Origin: Ramlibacter sp.
GTDB lineage: Bacteria; Pseudomonadota; Gammaproteobacteria; Burkholderiales; Burkholderiaceae_C
DNA length: 35,838 nucleotides
Direction of reading: 5' to 3'
NCBI GenBank assembly: GCA_021323335.1
Contig: JAJTCN010000052.1
Location: 1 to 35,838 of the forward strand
Each line of letters opens with the position of its first letter. Within the stretch, counting starts at the first letter, position 1. The notes under the pieces are model-generated. The model did no database searches and was not told the origin of the DNA. It worked only from the letters and a program-made list of their open reading frames with translations. Positions 22,728 through 33,500 of the stretch are shown piece after piece. The position numbers were made by a program, and so were the translations under genes.

Positions 22728-23519
22728 GTGAAGAACTTCCTGATCGCAACAGTCCTGGCGCTTTCCTCGTGCCTCGCTCTTGCCCAAAGTGCGCAGGTGG
22801 TGGAGCTGACTTCACGTCCGGGCGTCAAGGAGCTCGTGCTCGTCGAGACGCCCGCCGGCCCGCCCACCGGCGCGACGCTCGTCCTGCTGATGGGCGGCAA
22901 CGGCCAGCTGGGCATCTATCCCAACGGAAGCCTTCGGCGCGACAGCCATTTCCTGGCCCGCGTGCGTGGCATGCTGACGGCGCGCGGGCATGTGACCGTA
23001 CTCGTCGACACGCCCAGTGATCGGCGCGACCTGGACGGAGACTTCCGGGAGAGCAAGGAGCACGCGGCAGACCTTGCTGCCGTCATCTCGTACGCGCGTG
23101 CGACCTTCGGCAAGCCGGTCTGGCTGGTCGGCCACAGTCGCGGCACGCATTCCGCGGTGACGGCGGCAACTCGTCTGCAGGGCGACAACGCGCCGGACGG
23201 AATCGTCCTCGCAGCGCCGATGCTGGACAGCAATCGCTTCGCGGGGTCCACGGCGAAGCCGCTGCAGGAGTCCGGCGTGGAGACCTTGCGCGTCCCCGTG
23301 CTGGTGCTGCAGCACACCAAGGACGCGTGTCCGGTGGCTGCGCCCGCGAAGCTGCCGGAACTGCAGGCGAAGCTGCCGACGGCGACCAGCAAGGTCATCA
23401 CCTACGAGGGTGGAATTTCCAGGGGAGCGCTCTGCGACGTGCAGGCCTTCCACAGCTTCAACGGCATCGAAGCCCAGGTAGTCGAAGACCTGTCCGCGCA
23501 TATCAGCCAGCGGAAGTGA
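22728..23519 (+). CDS. Exported alpha/beta hydrolase
   Basis: A 263-residue protein starting with GTG, with GGAG about 8-9 nt upstream. The first 20 residues (VKNFLIATVLALSSCLALAQ) make a signal peptide. The catalytic elbow is GHSRGTH, so the serine sits in a GHSRG motif. An acid is plausible in the QHTKDACPV segment, and the histidine probably lies near HSFNGIE. The overall fold and spacing fit an alpha/beta hydrolase. The protein is likely periplasmic or secreted. The reaction and substrate are not known. Confidence 0.85.
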   Translation: MKNFLIATVLALSSCLALAQSAQVVELTSRPGVKELVLVETPAGPPTGATLVLLMGGNGQLGIYPNGSLRRDSHFLARVRGMLTARGHVTVLVDTPSDRRDLDGDFRESKEHAADLAAVISYARATFGKPVWLVGHSRGTHSAVTAATRLQGDNAPDGIVLAAPMLDSNRFAGSTAKPLQESGVETLRVPVLVLQHTKDACPVAAPAKLPELQAKLPTATSKVITYEGGISRGALCDVQAFHSFNGIEAQVVEDLSAHISQRK

Positions 23520-23546
23520 CATCCGCTCCTGGCCTCCGAGCTGCGC

Positions 23547-23744
23547 TCAGCGCGTCTTTTCGACCTCCCGCAAACGGCGTTCCGCTTCCGCCCGATCCAC
23601 CCCCTCGCGAAGCTCGATGTGCTTGAGAACGTGCTCGCGCTTGTCCGTCGCAGCATCGAGCTCGTGGTGGGTGAGGTGTTCCCATTGCGCCATGAGGCGC
23701 GCCTTGAACTCGATCCAGTTGTCTCGCCAGAGATGGTCGTGCAT
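23547..23744 (-). CDS. CsbD-like small stress protein
   Basis: A 65-residue protein with the CsbD-like layout: a helix with W..NWIEFKARLMAQWEHLTHHELDAATDKREHVLKHIELREGVDRAEAERRLREVEK. The family is small, hydrophilic and often induced by general stress. Its biochemical role is unknown. I chose the ATG at 23744 because AGGTG lies 6 nt upstream; a GTG three codons earlier is also possible. Confidence 0.7.
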   Translation of the reverse strand: MHDHLWRDNWIEFKARLMAQWEHLTHHELDAATDKREHVLKHIELREGVDRAEAERRLREVEKTR

Positions 23745-23807
23745 AGCATTCACCTGAAGCCAACGGCAAGCATACGCCGCCCGCCACTTCAGCGCAGCCG
23801 CGCAGGG

Positions 23808-24950
23808 CTACGCCGGCCGCTCGCGCAAGATCACCGTGTAGAGCCGCCCTTCCTCATCCGGCGCCATGGATACCGTCGCTTCGGCGCGGAAGGTGCTCCC
23901 GTCGCTGCGCAGGCCTTCCACGATGCGCCCTCCGGCCATGGCATGGGCGCCGTACTGCGCCATGCTTTCGCGCAGCTTCCGGTGCCGCGCGCGGTAGGCC
24001 GGCGGCACGAAGGATTCGACGTCCATGCCGATGGCGTTCTCCTGTGGCAGGAGGAACATCCGTTCGGCCGCACGGTTGAACAGCACCAGGCGGCCCTGGT
24101 CGTCGGCGGTGAGGATCGCGTCCTGCGCGGTGTCCAGTATGCTGTGCATGCGGGCCTGCAGCCGCCTTTGCGTCGCCGCTGCGTCCTCGGCCGAAGCGGT
24201 CGCATGCAGCAGCGCCTGCCCGAGCTGGTGCGCTTCGCGGAAGGCGGGTTCCGGCAGGTGCACGGGCGCGTAGTGGCCGGCGGCGCGCATGGCGCCGCCG
24301 AGCTGCTCCATCGAAGCGCTCAGCCTGCCAGCCAGGTGCCAGGCCAGCCACAGCGTCAGCAGCATCACCAGCGCGGTGCCACCCAACAGCAAGGCGGTGG
24401 AGCGCAGGATCGGCCGCCGCAGCTCCTCGCGCGGCATGCCGATCGCCACCGACCAGCCGGTGCGGTCGGACCGGCTGAAGGCGGTGATCACCGGCACGCC
24501 GTCCACCGTCACGCTCTCGACCGCGTCCTCGGGCACCTGCTGCATGCGCGCCACCAGCGCCGCACGTGCGGGCGTGCCGACGAATCGTTCGGCGTCGTGG
24601 GTGCGGCTGACGATGCGCCCCGACCGGTCGAGGACCGCGGCGATCCAGGTGGCCGGCAGCTTCTGGCGCACCAGCACATCGCGCATCCAGGCGGGCTCGA
24701 CCGCTCCCGGCGCCGCGAGGTCGCCACCGGCGAGCCCCTGCGCGCGCTGCACCGTGTCGAGACGATCGTCGACTGCAGCCATCAGCGCGCGCGCGGTGGC
24801 GATCGTGTCGTTTTCAAGCTGGCGCCGCTCGCGCTGGTATTCGTAGGCGACCAGCCCCAGCGCCAGGCCCGCCATCGGCAGCACGCACCCGAGCGTCAGG
24901 AGAAGCAGCAGCTGGCGAAAGGAAGGCAGGGTGGGCATGGGTCGCGGCAT
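23808..24950 (-). CDS. Membrane sensor with extracytoplasmic domain and PAS domain, no output domain
   Basis: A 380-residue membrane sensor. TM1 lies near residues 14-37 (LLLLLTLGCVLPMAGLALGLVAYEY). A periplasmic dCache-like domain of about 140 residues follows (from RALMAAVDDRLDTVQRAQGL to DRTGWSVAIGMP), then TM2 near 181-205. A HAMP-like helical linker and a coiled region are followed by a PAS domain at about 268-380 (ILDTAQDAILTADDQGRLVLFNRAAERMFLLPQENAIGMDVESFVPPAYRARHRKLRESM), ending RLYTVILRERPA. No histidine kinase, GGDEF, EAL or methyl-accepting part is present. It may be a truncated chemoreceptor or a ligand-sensing partner. Start not certain: ATG at 24950 or 24938. Confidence 0.85.
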   Translation of the reverse strand: MPRPMPTLPSFRQLLLLLTLGCVLPMAGLALGLVAYEYQRERRQLENDTIATARALMAAVDDRLDTVQRAQGLAGGDLAAPGAVEPAWMRDVLVRQKLPATWIAAVLDRSGRIVSRTHDAERFVGTPARAALVARMQQVPEDAVESVTVDGVPVITAFSRSDRTGWSVAIGMPREELRRPILRSTALLLGGTALVMLLTLWLAWHLAGRLSASMEQLGGAMRAAGHYAPVHLPEPAFREAHQLGQALLHATASAEDAAATQRRLQARMHSILDTAQDAILTADDQGRLVLFNRAAERMFLLPQENAIGMDVESFVPPAYRARHRKLRESMAQYGAHAMAGGRIVEGLRSDGSTFRAEATVSMAPDEEGRLYTVILRERPA

Positions 24951-25135
24951 CACTCAACACCGGACGGTGCTGGGTGCCACAGTTTGCGGTCTCCGCATCC
25001 AGCACTCTTGCGCTTCGTCAAGCCCGGTAGCAAAACTGCCGGACGCCCAAACCCCGCCGACGCGCCCCAAGGGTGGGGTCCTCCGGCAAGGTCCCACGGA
25101 ACCAACTCATGCTTCCTGGGTCAGAATGGCTTCAG

Positions 25136-25387
25136 ATGCAAACCATTCTCCGTCTCTTCCTGCGCCTCGTCCTGCTCGCCGCAGGACTCGTCTTCGCCGC
25201 CAGCGTGCTGGCGATGTCCGTGCTGCTGCTGGCGCTTTGGGGCGCGCGCGTCGTCTGGTTCAGGCTGACCGGCCGGCCGACGGTGCCGTTCGTGATGCGC
25301 TTCGGGCCCCGCGAGGCCTTCCGCCGTGCCTACCGTGCGCCCTCGGACGGCGACGTGATCGAGGTCGAGGCCCGGCGCCTGTCCTGA
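25136..25387 (+). CDS. Small membrane protein, unknown function
   Basis: An 83-residue protein starting MQTILRLFLRLVLLAAGLVFAASVLAMSVLLLALWGARVVWFRLTGRP. The first 45 residues form one or two hydrophobic helices, and a basic to acidic soluble tail follows (VMRFGPREAFRRAYRAPSDGDVIEVEARRLS). I recall similar small conserved proteins in Comamonadaceae, but no function is known. It is upstream of the sensor, divergent. Confidence 0.65.
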   Translation: MQTILRLFLRLVLLAAGLVFAASVLAMSVLLLALWGARVVWFRLTGRPTVPFVMRFGPREAFRRAYRAPSDGDVIEVEARRLS

Positions 25388-25437
25388 GCACGAATTTGGA
25401 GCTGGTGCTCTCGGGCGCCTCATGGCCGCCCGCCACC

Positions 25438-26508
25438 TCACCGCGTGAGATCCCCCGCCAACCCCGCCGGCAACGGAAAGATCACCTCCGCCAGATTCGC
25501 CTTCCACACGCACGGCGCATACGCCTTGCTGACCGGGCAGAGATGGTGTGCGCCGGAGATCACGGGCACGGACCCCGCGCCCGTGAACTTCGTGCGGCAA
25601 CCCGTGGGGTTGTGGAAGGCCGCGAGGTCCTGCTGGAACGTCGTCTGCAGCGTGACCGGCAGCGACACGGGCGGCGGCCCCGGCGGGCCGGGCTCGGGGG
25701 CGCGCGAGGACGTGCGAGGGGCACCTCCGCGCGGCGGACGCTCCTTCGCATCCTGGCGCAGCTCCCAGGCCACCAGCACCTGGAACTGCAGCGCGCCCTG
25801 GGACAGCGTCGGCGGCATGAGCGTGTTGTCGCCGTCGTCGAAGAGGCTGCTGTACCAGCGCGGCCACTGCGCGGGCGGGCTGACGCTGGGGTCCCAGCCG
25901 ACCGGCACATCCTCGCGGTTCACGCCCTGGATCTGGTGGAAGTAACTCGACTGCATCAGCGCGGCCGGCTGCGTCCGGTCGGCGATGCCCCAGTTGGCCA
26001 GCGCGATGCTGCCGCTGTCGCCCGCGACGAACTCCTGCGGGGCCCAGTGGCCCGAGGACGGCAACTGCAGCGTCATCGGCATCGACAGTTCCACCGGCGC
26101 GTTGGGGACCTCCGGCGAGGAGCGGAACGAGGACGGCGTGTACGTGACGAGCTGGGCATGCGGCATCGGTGCGCCGCTGCCGTCCTGCAGCGTGTTGGTC
26201 ACGGTCAGGCCGTGCTGGAAGAATCCGCGCGAACTCGCCACGTTGGCCAGCATGTTGCCCGGGGAGAACGTGCCGCGCAGCCGCTGGATGATCACGTAAT
26301 GGCAATCGTCGATGTCGCCGTTGACCCAGTACACCCAGATCTCGCTCTTCACGGTGCCGTTCGCGTCCTGCGTCCCGGCGCCGATGGTGACGTCGTCGGC
26401 CCACTGCATCTGCGTGCTGAAGGGTGCGATCGAGGGCCGCGCCACGCCGTAGCGCGCACCGGGCGGCGGCGTGAGAGTGTTGTCGGTGAAGCGCAGGGAC
26501 GGTCTCAT
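25438..26508 (-). CDS. Unknown protein, third gene of the RHS/lectin operon
   Basis: A 356-residue protein I do not recognise. No signal peptide is apparent. It has beta-rich segments and many aromatic residues (KSEIWVYWVNGDIDDCHYVIIQRLRGTF, QLVTYTPSSFR, SSGHWAPQEFVAGDSGSIALANWGI, LQFQVLVAWELRQ). A Pro/Arg/Ala-rich linker (PRTSSRAPEPGPPGPPPVSLPV) precedes a C-terminal part containing FHNPTGCRTKFTG and four cysteines. It may be a carbohydrate-binding or structural partner of the lectin and RHS protein. Its ATG overlaps the lectin stop (ATGA), which is the reason for choosing this start. The stop lies about 48 bp from the end of the plus-strand membrane protein. Confidence 0.7.
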   Translation of the reverse strand: MRPSLRFTDNTLTPPPGARYGVARPSIAPFSTQMQWADDVTIGAGTQDANGTVKSEIWVYWVNGDIDDCHYVIIQRLRGTFSPGNMLANVASSRGFFQHGLTVTNTLQDGSGAPMPHAQLVTYTPSSFRSSPEVPNAPVELSMPMTLQLPSSGHWAPQEFVAGDSGSIALANWGIADRTQPAALMQSSYFHQIQGVNREDVPVGWDPSVSPPAQWPRWYSSLFDDGDNTLMPPTLSQGALQFQVLVAWELRQDAKERPPRGGAPRTSSRAPEPGPPGPPPVSLPVTLQTTFQQDLAAFHNPTGCRTKFTGAGSVPVISGAHHLCPVSKAYAPCVWKANLAEVIFPLPAGLAGDLTR

Positions 26509-27530
26509 GGCGTCTTCTCCATGAAGGTGAACGGGGACGAGCGCTCCACGGGGGTGTCCAGCATGGGGGCCGCGTCGGGCACGAGCCAGGTCCACACTTC
26601 GTTGTTCTGCCCGCCGCCCCAGCCCCACGTGACGACGCCCACGTCCGGCCCGTAGGGGCCGTTGCCCGGGAGCTCCATGTTCTGCCCTGGGTCGAGCACG
26701 GGACGGAACGCGAAGAAGTGGTTGCGCTCGCTGCCGCCGGGGCTCCACAGCGAGTGCGCGTCCAGCTGCTGGAGCGGCACCTGCGTCACCGGGCTGCCGT
26801 TGCTGCCGGTGACGTAGAGCGCCTGGTTGGTCTGCGCGCTGGCCACGGCGATGCCCCAGGGCATCCCGCCGTAGAAGGCGAGCGCCGGGAAGAACAGCTG
26901 CCCCTGCTGCTGAAGGTCATTGGGCCTGCTCACGAGCTGCCCCGTGGGGTTCGACGGGTTCACCGATGCGGACCAGCCGGCGCGGCAGTAGAGGCCGCGG
27001 AAGAAGGGCGCGTAGGGCACCACGTCGAATTCGGCCAGGTACGGCGCGCTCGAAGGAATGCAGGTCCACTGCGAGTTCCACGGTCCGCCCGCCCACCGGT
27101 AGGTGATCACGGGCCCCGGCCTGTACGGGCCGTCCCCGGGGATGTTGAGGTTCTGGCCGTCGTCGGCCACCGGCCGGATGGCCATGTATCCGCCGCCCTC
27201 GTTGCCGCCGAAGCTCCACACGGAGTGGTCATCGATGTTCGCCACGGGCACCTGCGACACGGGCTGGTCGTTGCCGTTGGGCGCGTACATCGCGTAGCCG
27301 GTGAGCATGTTGACGAACGAGACGCCGACGATGCCGCCGCCGCCGTCGCCGTACCTGCGGATGTACAGCGCCGGCATCCACAGCTGCGAGGGCTGCGACG
27401 GATCCAGCGGCGACACCCAGAGCTGGCCGCCCGGGTCCCGGAGGTTCACCGCCAGCGCGAGGGGGCGGCCATTGAACGTGCATCTCGACACGATCGAGAT
27501 GAACAGCGGACCTGCAGTGAAAGCAGCCAT
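26505..27530 (-). CDS. Lectin-like repeat protein next to the RHS protein
   Basis: A 341-residue protein without a signal peptide. It is built from two similar halves. Each ends in a segment like QNLNIPGDGPYRPGPVITYRWAGGPWNSQWTCIP or QNMELPGNGPYGPDVGVVTWGWGGGQNNEVWTWL, which resembles the Q-x-W block of ricin-type beta-trefoil lectins (a glycine-rich loop and a W-rich strand). FNGRPLALAVNLRD and CRAGWSASVNPSN are earlier equivalents. A carbohydrate-binding role is likely by pattern but not certain. It starts 21 bp after the RHS protein and overlaps the next gene, so these are cotranslated and may travel together. Confidence 0.65.
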   Translation of the reverse strand: MAAFTAGPLFISIVSRCTFNGRPLALAVNLRDPGGQLWVSPLDPSQPSQLWMPALYIRRYGDGGGGIVGVSFVNMLTGYAMYAPNGNDQPVSQVPVANIDDHSVWSFGGNEGGGYMAIRPVADDGQNLNIPGDGPYRPGPVITYRWAGGPWNSQWTCIPSSAPYLAEFDVVPYAPFFRGLYCRAGWSASVNPSNPTGQLVSRPNDLQQQGQLFFPALAFYGGMPWGIAVASAQTNQALYVTGSNGSPVTQVPLQQLDAHSLWSPGGSERNHFFAFRPVLDPGQNMELPGNGPYGPDVGVVTWGWGGGQNNEVWTWLVPDAAPMLDTPVERSSPFTFMEKTP

Positions 27531-27551
27531 GGCGTTTGCCTTTCTCGTTCG

Positions 27552-30500
27552 CTACCAGGGAAGGTCGTCGTTGCAGCCCCACATGATTCCGCGGCCCGCG
27601 GCGACCCAGACCTTCCCGCTCGCCATCTTCAGTCCGGCCACCGCGGCATCCGGCGACATGAGCGGTGCATTCGCGGGCAGGTAGCGGGGCAGGTCCCCGA
27701 GCGCCATGGCGTTCGCACGCGCGCGGGCCGGGGCATCGAAGTCGATGTCGTTGACGAGCTGGGGCTCTCCGTATTTTTCGAGGACGCCGCGCGACACGGA
27801 GCCCCCGATCCCGCCGAAGACGCCACCGATCAGGGCTGCCATGCCCAGGCCGTGTGCCGCGGACTTGTGCGTGACGCCGTTCTGCATCACCTGCATCAGC
27901 ACGCCGCCGATCCCGCCGTTGACCGTGCCCATGGCTCCGGCCAGGGCGACCCGGCCGGCGGGGGACCAGCCGGCGATCGCTGCCCGGCCGGACTGGGCCC
28001 AGGCGGCCCGCGACCAGCGCGCGGTGAACCAGGTGCTGTCCCAGCCGACGTTTTCAGCGGCCGGCAGCTCGGAGAGCACGCGCGAGAAGAAGCGGCCGAT
28101 ACCGCCGGTGACGAGGCCCGTGGCGGCCCCGACGCCGAATTGCGCCGCCCAGCCGCCCCACTGGTTGTGGTCGTTCTCGTTGCCGCGGCCGTGGGCGATC
28201 TCCGTCACGTCGTAGACGAGGCCGCCGATGCCGGCGCCCACGAGCATCCCGCCCGCCGCACCGGAGAACGGCGTCACGACCACGCCCGCGGCGACCGCCA
28301 CCGCCGAGATGAAGATCTGCGCCACCATGTCCTGCCAGCTGTGGCCGGTGGGGTCGATGCGCGACACCGGGTTGTTCCCGACATAGGCGTACATGTTCAG
28401 CGCATCGGTCGCGAAGAGGCCACCCCCCGCGCGGTCGTCGGCGCTGGCGAAGCGGCCGCTCACCGGGTCGTAGTAGCGCGAGTGGAAGTAGTAGAGCCCG
28501 GTGGCGTCCAGCTCCTTGCCGGTGAACTTGTGACGGAAGGCATCGGTCCCGGTCACGGCAACGACTTCGCCGTAAGGCAGGTAGATCGCCCGGGTCGCGA
28601 CGCCGCCGGCCGCGTCCGTCAGCACCGTAGTGCTGTTCACGTGGTCGGAGTGCAGGTAGAAGGTCCCCGGCGCCGGCACCCCCGCCGCCGGTGGCGGCGA
28701 TCCGGCTTCGACGACCGTGCTGGCGGCGGCGATGCCGTAGGGACCGACCAGGCGCCGCGTGCGCTGCGCCCCCCCGCCGGCGAACTCCGTGCGTTCGAAG
28801 TTGTCGGAGACGTAGAACGTGGTGTGCGCCGGGGTGCGCTTCACCAGCCGGCGGCCGGCGTGGTCGTAGACGAACGCGTGGTCTCCCGCGGCCACGAGCC
28901 GGTTCTCGGCGTCGAACGTGCAGGCGGTCACCGTCCCCTGCGCGGTACGCTGCGTGAGCCGCCCGTTGGCGTCGTAGCTCGCTGCAAAGACCGACTGGCC
29001 GTCCAGCGTTCCCTGCACGACCTGCTGGCCGTCGCAGGAGAACTGCACGCCCCCCTTGCGCAACATGTTGCCCGCCGCGTCGTACGCGTAGGCCTGCGGC
29101 GGGAAGGGACCCGTCGCCGCGGCGAGCCGGCCGGCGGCGTCATAGGTGAACGCGCGGCTCGCGCCGGCGCCGGAGGCATCGTTGATCGCCAGCAGCTGGT
29201 CGAGCGTGTCGCGCGCATGGGTGTCGTCCACCACGGCGCGGCCATCCGGGGCCGCGATCTTCTGCGCGACGAGCTGCCCCAGCGCGTTGTACGTCGTGGC
29301 TTCCTTGCAGTCGTTCGCGCTGGCGGCGCTGCCGGCGCTGCCGAACGCGTCGTAGCTGCCGTAGGCAACGCCGGCCGTGAGCGCCCCCGCATCGAGCAGC
29401 GACGCCGCCGCCCAGGCGCCGCCGGCGAAATAGTCGTTCCGTTGCACCGCGCCGTCGGGCAGCACCACCTGCGCGAGCCGCTGGTCCGGCGTGAAGGTCC
29501 TGCGCGTGGTGTAGCTCCTGCCTTCCACCGTCAGCGTGGTGAGGGTCTGGTTGCCGCAGGCGTCGTAGCCGTACGCATACGCATAGCTGCCGCGCGAGTC
29601 GGTCACGCTGGCCGGGCGCCCCAGCCCGTAGCCGGCGGCGCTGTCGTACGCATAAGCCGTTTCGTACTCGCCCGCGGGCGACGACGCGGCCTGCAACACC
29701 ACCCGATGCAGCGCGTCGCGCGTCACCGTCACGATGTCGCCTGCGGCGTCGCTGGAGCGCACCGTGCGGTTCACGTCGTCGAACACATGGGTGGCGGACT
29801 GGTAGACCTTGGGCCCCCGCGCCTGCGTGGTCTTGACGATGCGGCCCAGCGCGTCGTACCAGCGCGTGCTCACCACCCCGCCCGGATCGGTGATGGCGAC
29901 GAGGCGGCGCAGCGCGTCGTACGCGTAAGTGGTCACGCCGCCGTCCGGGGCTGTGCGCGACACGATCCATTGCTTGCCGCCGAACCCGCCGAAGGTGAAG
30001 ACCGTCGTTCGGGCGAGCGGCGTGCCGGCCGCTTCCACCTGCACCGCCGTGTCGGTCGCCGTCCATGTGATCGTGGTGGTCGCCGTGCCGCCCTCCGCCG
30101 GCCGCTGCACGCGGACCACGCGGCCCAGCGCGTCGAACGCGCGCTCGATCGTCGCGGGCGTGTCGCCGTCGAAGTACGGCAGTGTCTCGCTCGCGCACTG
30201 GTTGCGGCTGTCGAGGGTGCGGTCGATCCGCACGGTGCGGCTGCCCTCGGGTCCGGGCGCGAGGCTGTCCACCTTGCGGCCGAAGCCGTCGAGGCGCTCG
30301 CGCGTCCAGAGCCACTGCTCACTGGCCCAGTCGGCGCGCTTGCGCGTCTCGGCCCAGGCCTGGCCATCCACCACGATCCAGGCGTAGGTCGCCAGGCTGA
30401 CGAGGGCGCCCGCGGGATCGGGCCCCTGCAATTCCGTCTGCCGGCCCAGGCCGTCGTACACCATCACGCTGCGCACGCCGTTCGCGTCCGTGGCCGAGGT

Positions 30501-33500
30501 GCGCAGGCCGAACCGCGCGTCATAGGTGTTCTGGGTCGCCAGGCGCACGCCGCCGTCGTTCGGCGGCTGCAGCGTCTGCACGACGAAGCTCCGGTAGTCC
30601 GGATCGAACACGAAGTTCGTCGTCCCTCCCGAAGGATCCGTCTCGGCGATCGGGTTGCCGTGCGCGTCGTACGCATAGGTGGTGTCGAGCCAGGTGTCGC
30701 CCGCGTCGCGCCACTCGGACTTCGACGCCATCAGGCCATTCGCGTCGTAGGTGGAGCGCTCCGCCGACAAGACGGTGCCGCCGTCCGCATCGCCGCAGCG
30801 GCGGCTCTGCGTGTGCTGGCCGAGCAGCCAGTTCCCCGCGTCGTTGCTGTAGTCGTCCAGGGTGTAGAGCGGTGCTGGCAGGCCACTGCCCGTCTCGGCG
30901 AGCACCGTGCGGTTGCCGTAGTCGTCGTACCGCAGGGACTGGCTTTCGCTGCGGTCCGGCGTCGACTCCCCGGGACTGAACCAGGTGCTTGCCGCCTGCG
31001 CGAGCTGCACTGCGGCCACGGGCGCGCGCGGCCAGGGGGCGGGGGCGCCGGTGGCGTAGCTGTTGGTGGTGGAGGCCAGCAGGACGCCCTCGGCCGTGAG
31101 GATGTTCTTGCGCAAGGCCATGCAGGTCAGCGGGAACTCCTGCCCGTATTCCGTGTACGTCGCGGCGCCGGCGTCCACGTCGAGCTCGTGGATCGCGGCG
31201 TATCCCAGCCAGCCGCGGCCCCGCAGGTCGAGGAGCGCGCCCGCGTAGAAGCGCTGGAAGGCGTAGCGCGTGCCGCCGCCTTCGTCGAGGGTGTGGGATG
31301 CGACCACGTACTTGGGGAAGTCCACGGTGCGCGTCGCGCGGGCCGTGCCGGCGCTGGCGGTCTGCAGGCCGCCGGCGGGATCGAGCACGCACGTGGAGTC
31401 CGGTACGTGCCCGGTGAGCACGCCCACCGCGTCCACGCGCGACGGTGTCGCGTCGGAGCGCCGGTACACCGTGCGGTCGGTGAGGGGCTTGTAGTCGATC
31501 GAGATGACGCCTTGCAGCCCATTGGCTATGGCGACCACGAGGTCCGGGTACGGCCCGGCCGGCGGCGCGCAGGTGAGGCTCAGGGTCGTGGCGCCCGCCG
31601 CGTAGGCGAGGCCGGTCTTGCCGATGCCCGCGAGGTCCAGCGGCAGCAGGCCGCCGCCGCCCGTGAGGCCCGCGAGGGCCTGGTACACCCCGGGCTGCGG
31701 CCGGTAGGCGGCGCCGTCGAAGGCGAGCACGTCCAACCGCACGCTGGCGTCTCCCGACACCGCCACCAGCTCGCACACCCCGTCGCCGTTCACGTCGATC
31801 GGCAGCAAGGTGCCGCCGTACGGCAGCGGGAGCTTCTGCGGCTTGCCCCCGTTCTGCAGCTCGAACGACTTGCCGTTGGAGGCGAGCGTGTAGAGCAGCA
31901 GCGACTGGTCGCGCGCGTCTTGCGTGGCGTAGACGAGGTCCCCGAGGCCGTCGCCGTTGACGTCGAAGGGCACGAAGGAGCCGCCCCCGGTGAGCGGCAG
32001 GGGCGTGTCGAAAGGCGGAGCATCCTGCTCCTGCAGGCCGTCGCTCCAGGTCGAGAGGAACAGCACGGTCTGCACGCTGGACGCTGTGTCTGTGAAGGCG
32101 TAGACGAGGTCGGCCAGGCCGTCGCCGTTGAAGTCCATCGGGATGAACGCACCGCCGGGCGCCTGGTTGGACACGGTGCGGGGACCCAGCGTGAACGCCG
32201 TCCCCGTGGAGAGCAGCTCCTGAAGCTGGATGCGCATGCCGTCAGGGCTGCTGGCGTAGACCAGGTCGACGAGGCCGTCGCCGTTCACGTCCATCGGCAG
32301 CAGCTGGCCGCCGAACACCAGCCCCCCGGGGCCCGCACCGTTGACGGTTCCGGTGACCGCGAGCTTCCAGCCGCCGGGGGACGCCGCATCGGCGACGGCG
32401 GCGATGATCGTCAGGCCGAGGTCGTATCCGTCGGAGGCGCCGTAGACGAGCTCGATGCAACCGTCCGCGTTGACGTCCATCGGCAGGGCGATGCCATCCT
32501 TGAACGTGAGCTGCGGCACCTGCAGGATGACGGGCGCGGAGAACGCGCTTCCCTGGTTCACGAACAGCGTCAGCGTCAGCGCACCGTCGGCGTCGCCGGC
32601 GGCGTACACCATGTCCACGAGCCCATCGCCGTTGACGTCCATCGGCAGCAACTGCCCGCCGGCAGTGACGGACACCGAGGGCAGCGGCTGCGCGTCGCCA
32701 AAGATGCCCGCGTTGCCGTCCTGCCAGGTGAAGGTGAGCGGCGGCAACGCCTTGCCCTGCCCGTCGGATTCGGTGACGGAGACCAGTTGGCTGCGACCCG
32801 TCGCGGCGCCGGTGGCGTAGGCGAGCGAATAGGTGCGCACCGCCTGGTCGTCCAGCCAGGTGGACACCGCGGCAAGCCGCTGCGTGACGGCGATGCGCAC
32901 GCCGCCCACGTAGCGCGGCATGACGTCGGGACGCGGCTCGTACGCGAAGGTGACCGCGCGGCGCGCCTGCAGCGTCGGGTGCGACGTGTACGCGATGCGG
33001 TCCGGGTAGCAGGCGCCGTTGGCGGCATCCTGCCGGTAGGAGATGGCCAACGCATTCCCGAGCCGGTCCGTCACGCGGTTCAGCGCCCACACGCGGATCG
33101 TCGGATTGTCCGGCGATGCGGCGAGCCGCGCATCGGACGTGCCGCCATATTCGAGCACGCGGCCGTCGCGCTCGAACACGCGGAATCCGTCGGGGCCGCT
33201 GCGGCCCGGCGTCGGGGGCCCGAAGACGGGTACCACCTTCCGCCAGGATTCGAGTTCCGTGTGGTACACGGCATCGGGTGCGCCGTACGCACCCTCCACC
33301 GGCTGCAGCCGCGCGCCGTCGAGGCTGAAGCGATCGCCGTCGTCGAAGCGCACCGCGCCGGTGTAGCCGTCCTGGGCCACCGTCGCGGGGCAGCGAGTGA
33401 TCTGCGACAGGCCGCGCAGGTTCCATCCGTTGCCCACGAGGCTTTCCACCGAGCCCGCGCCGCTCAGGTAATCGAGCGACAGCGAGGGCTGCATGCGCGC

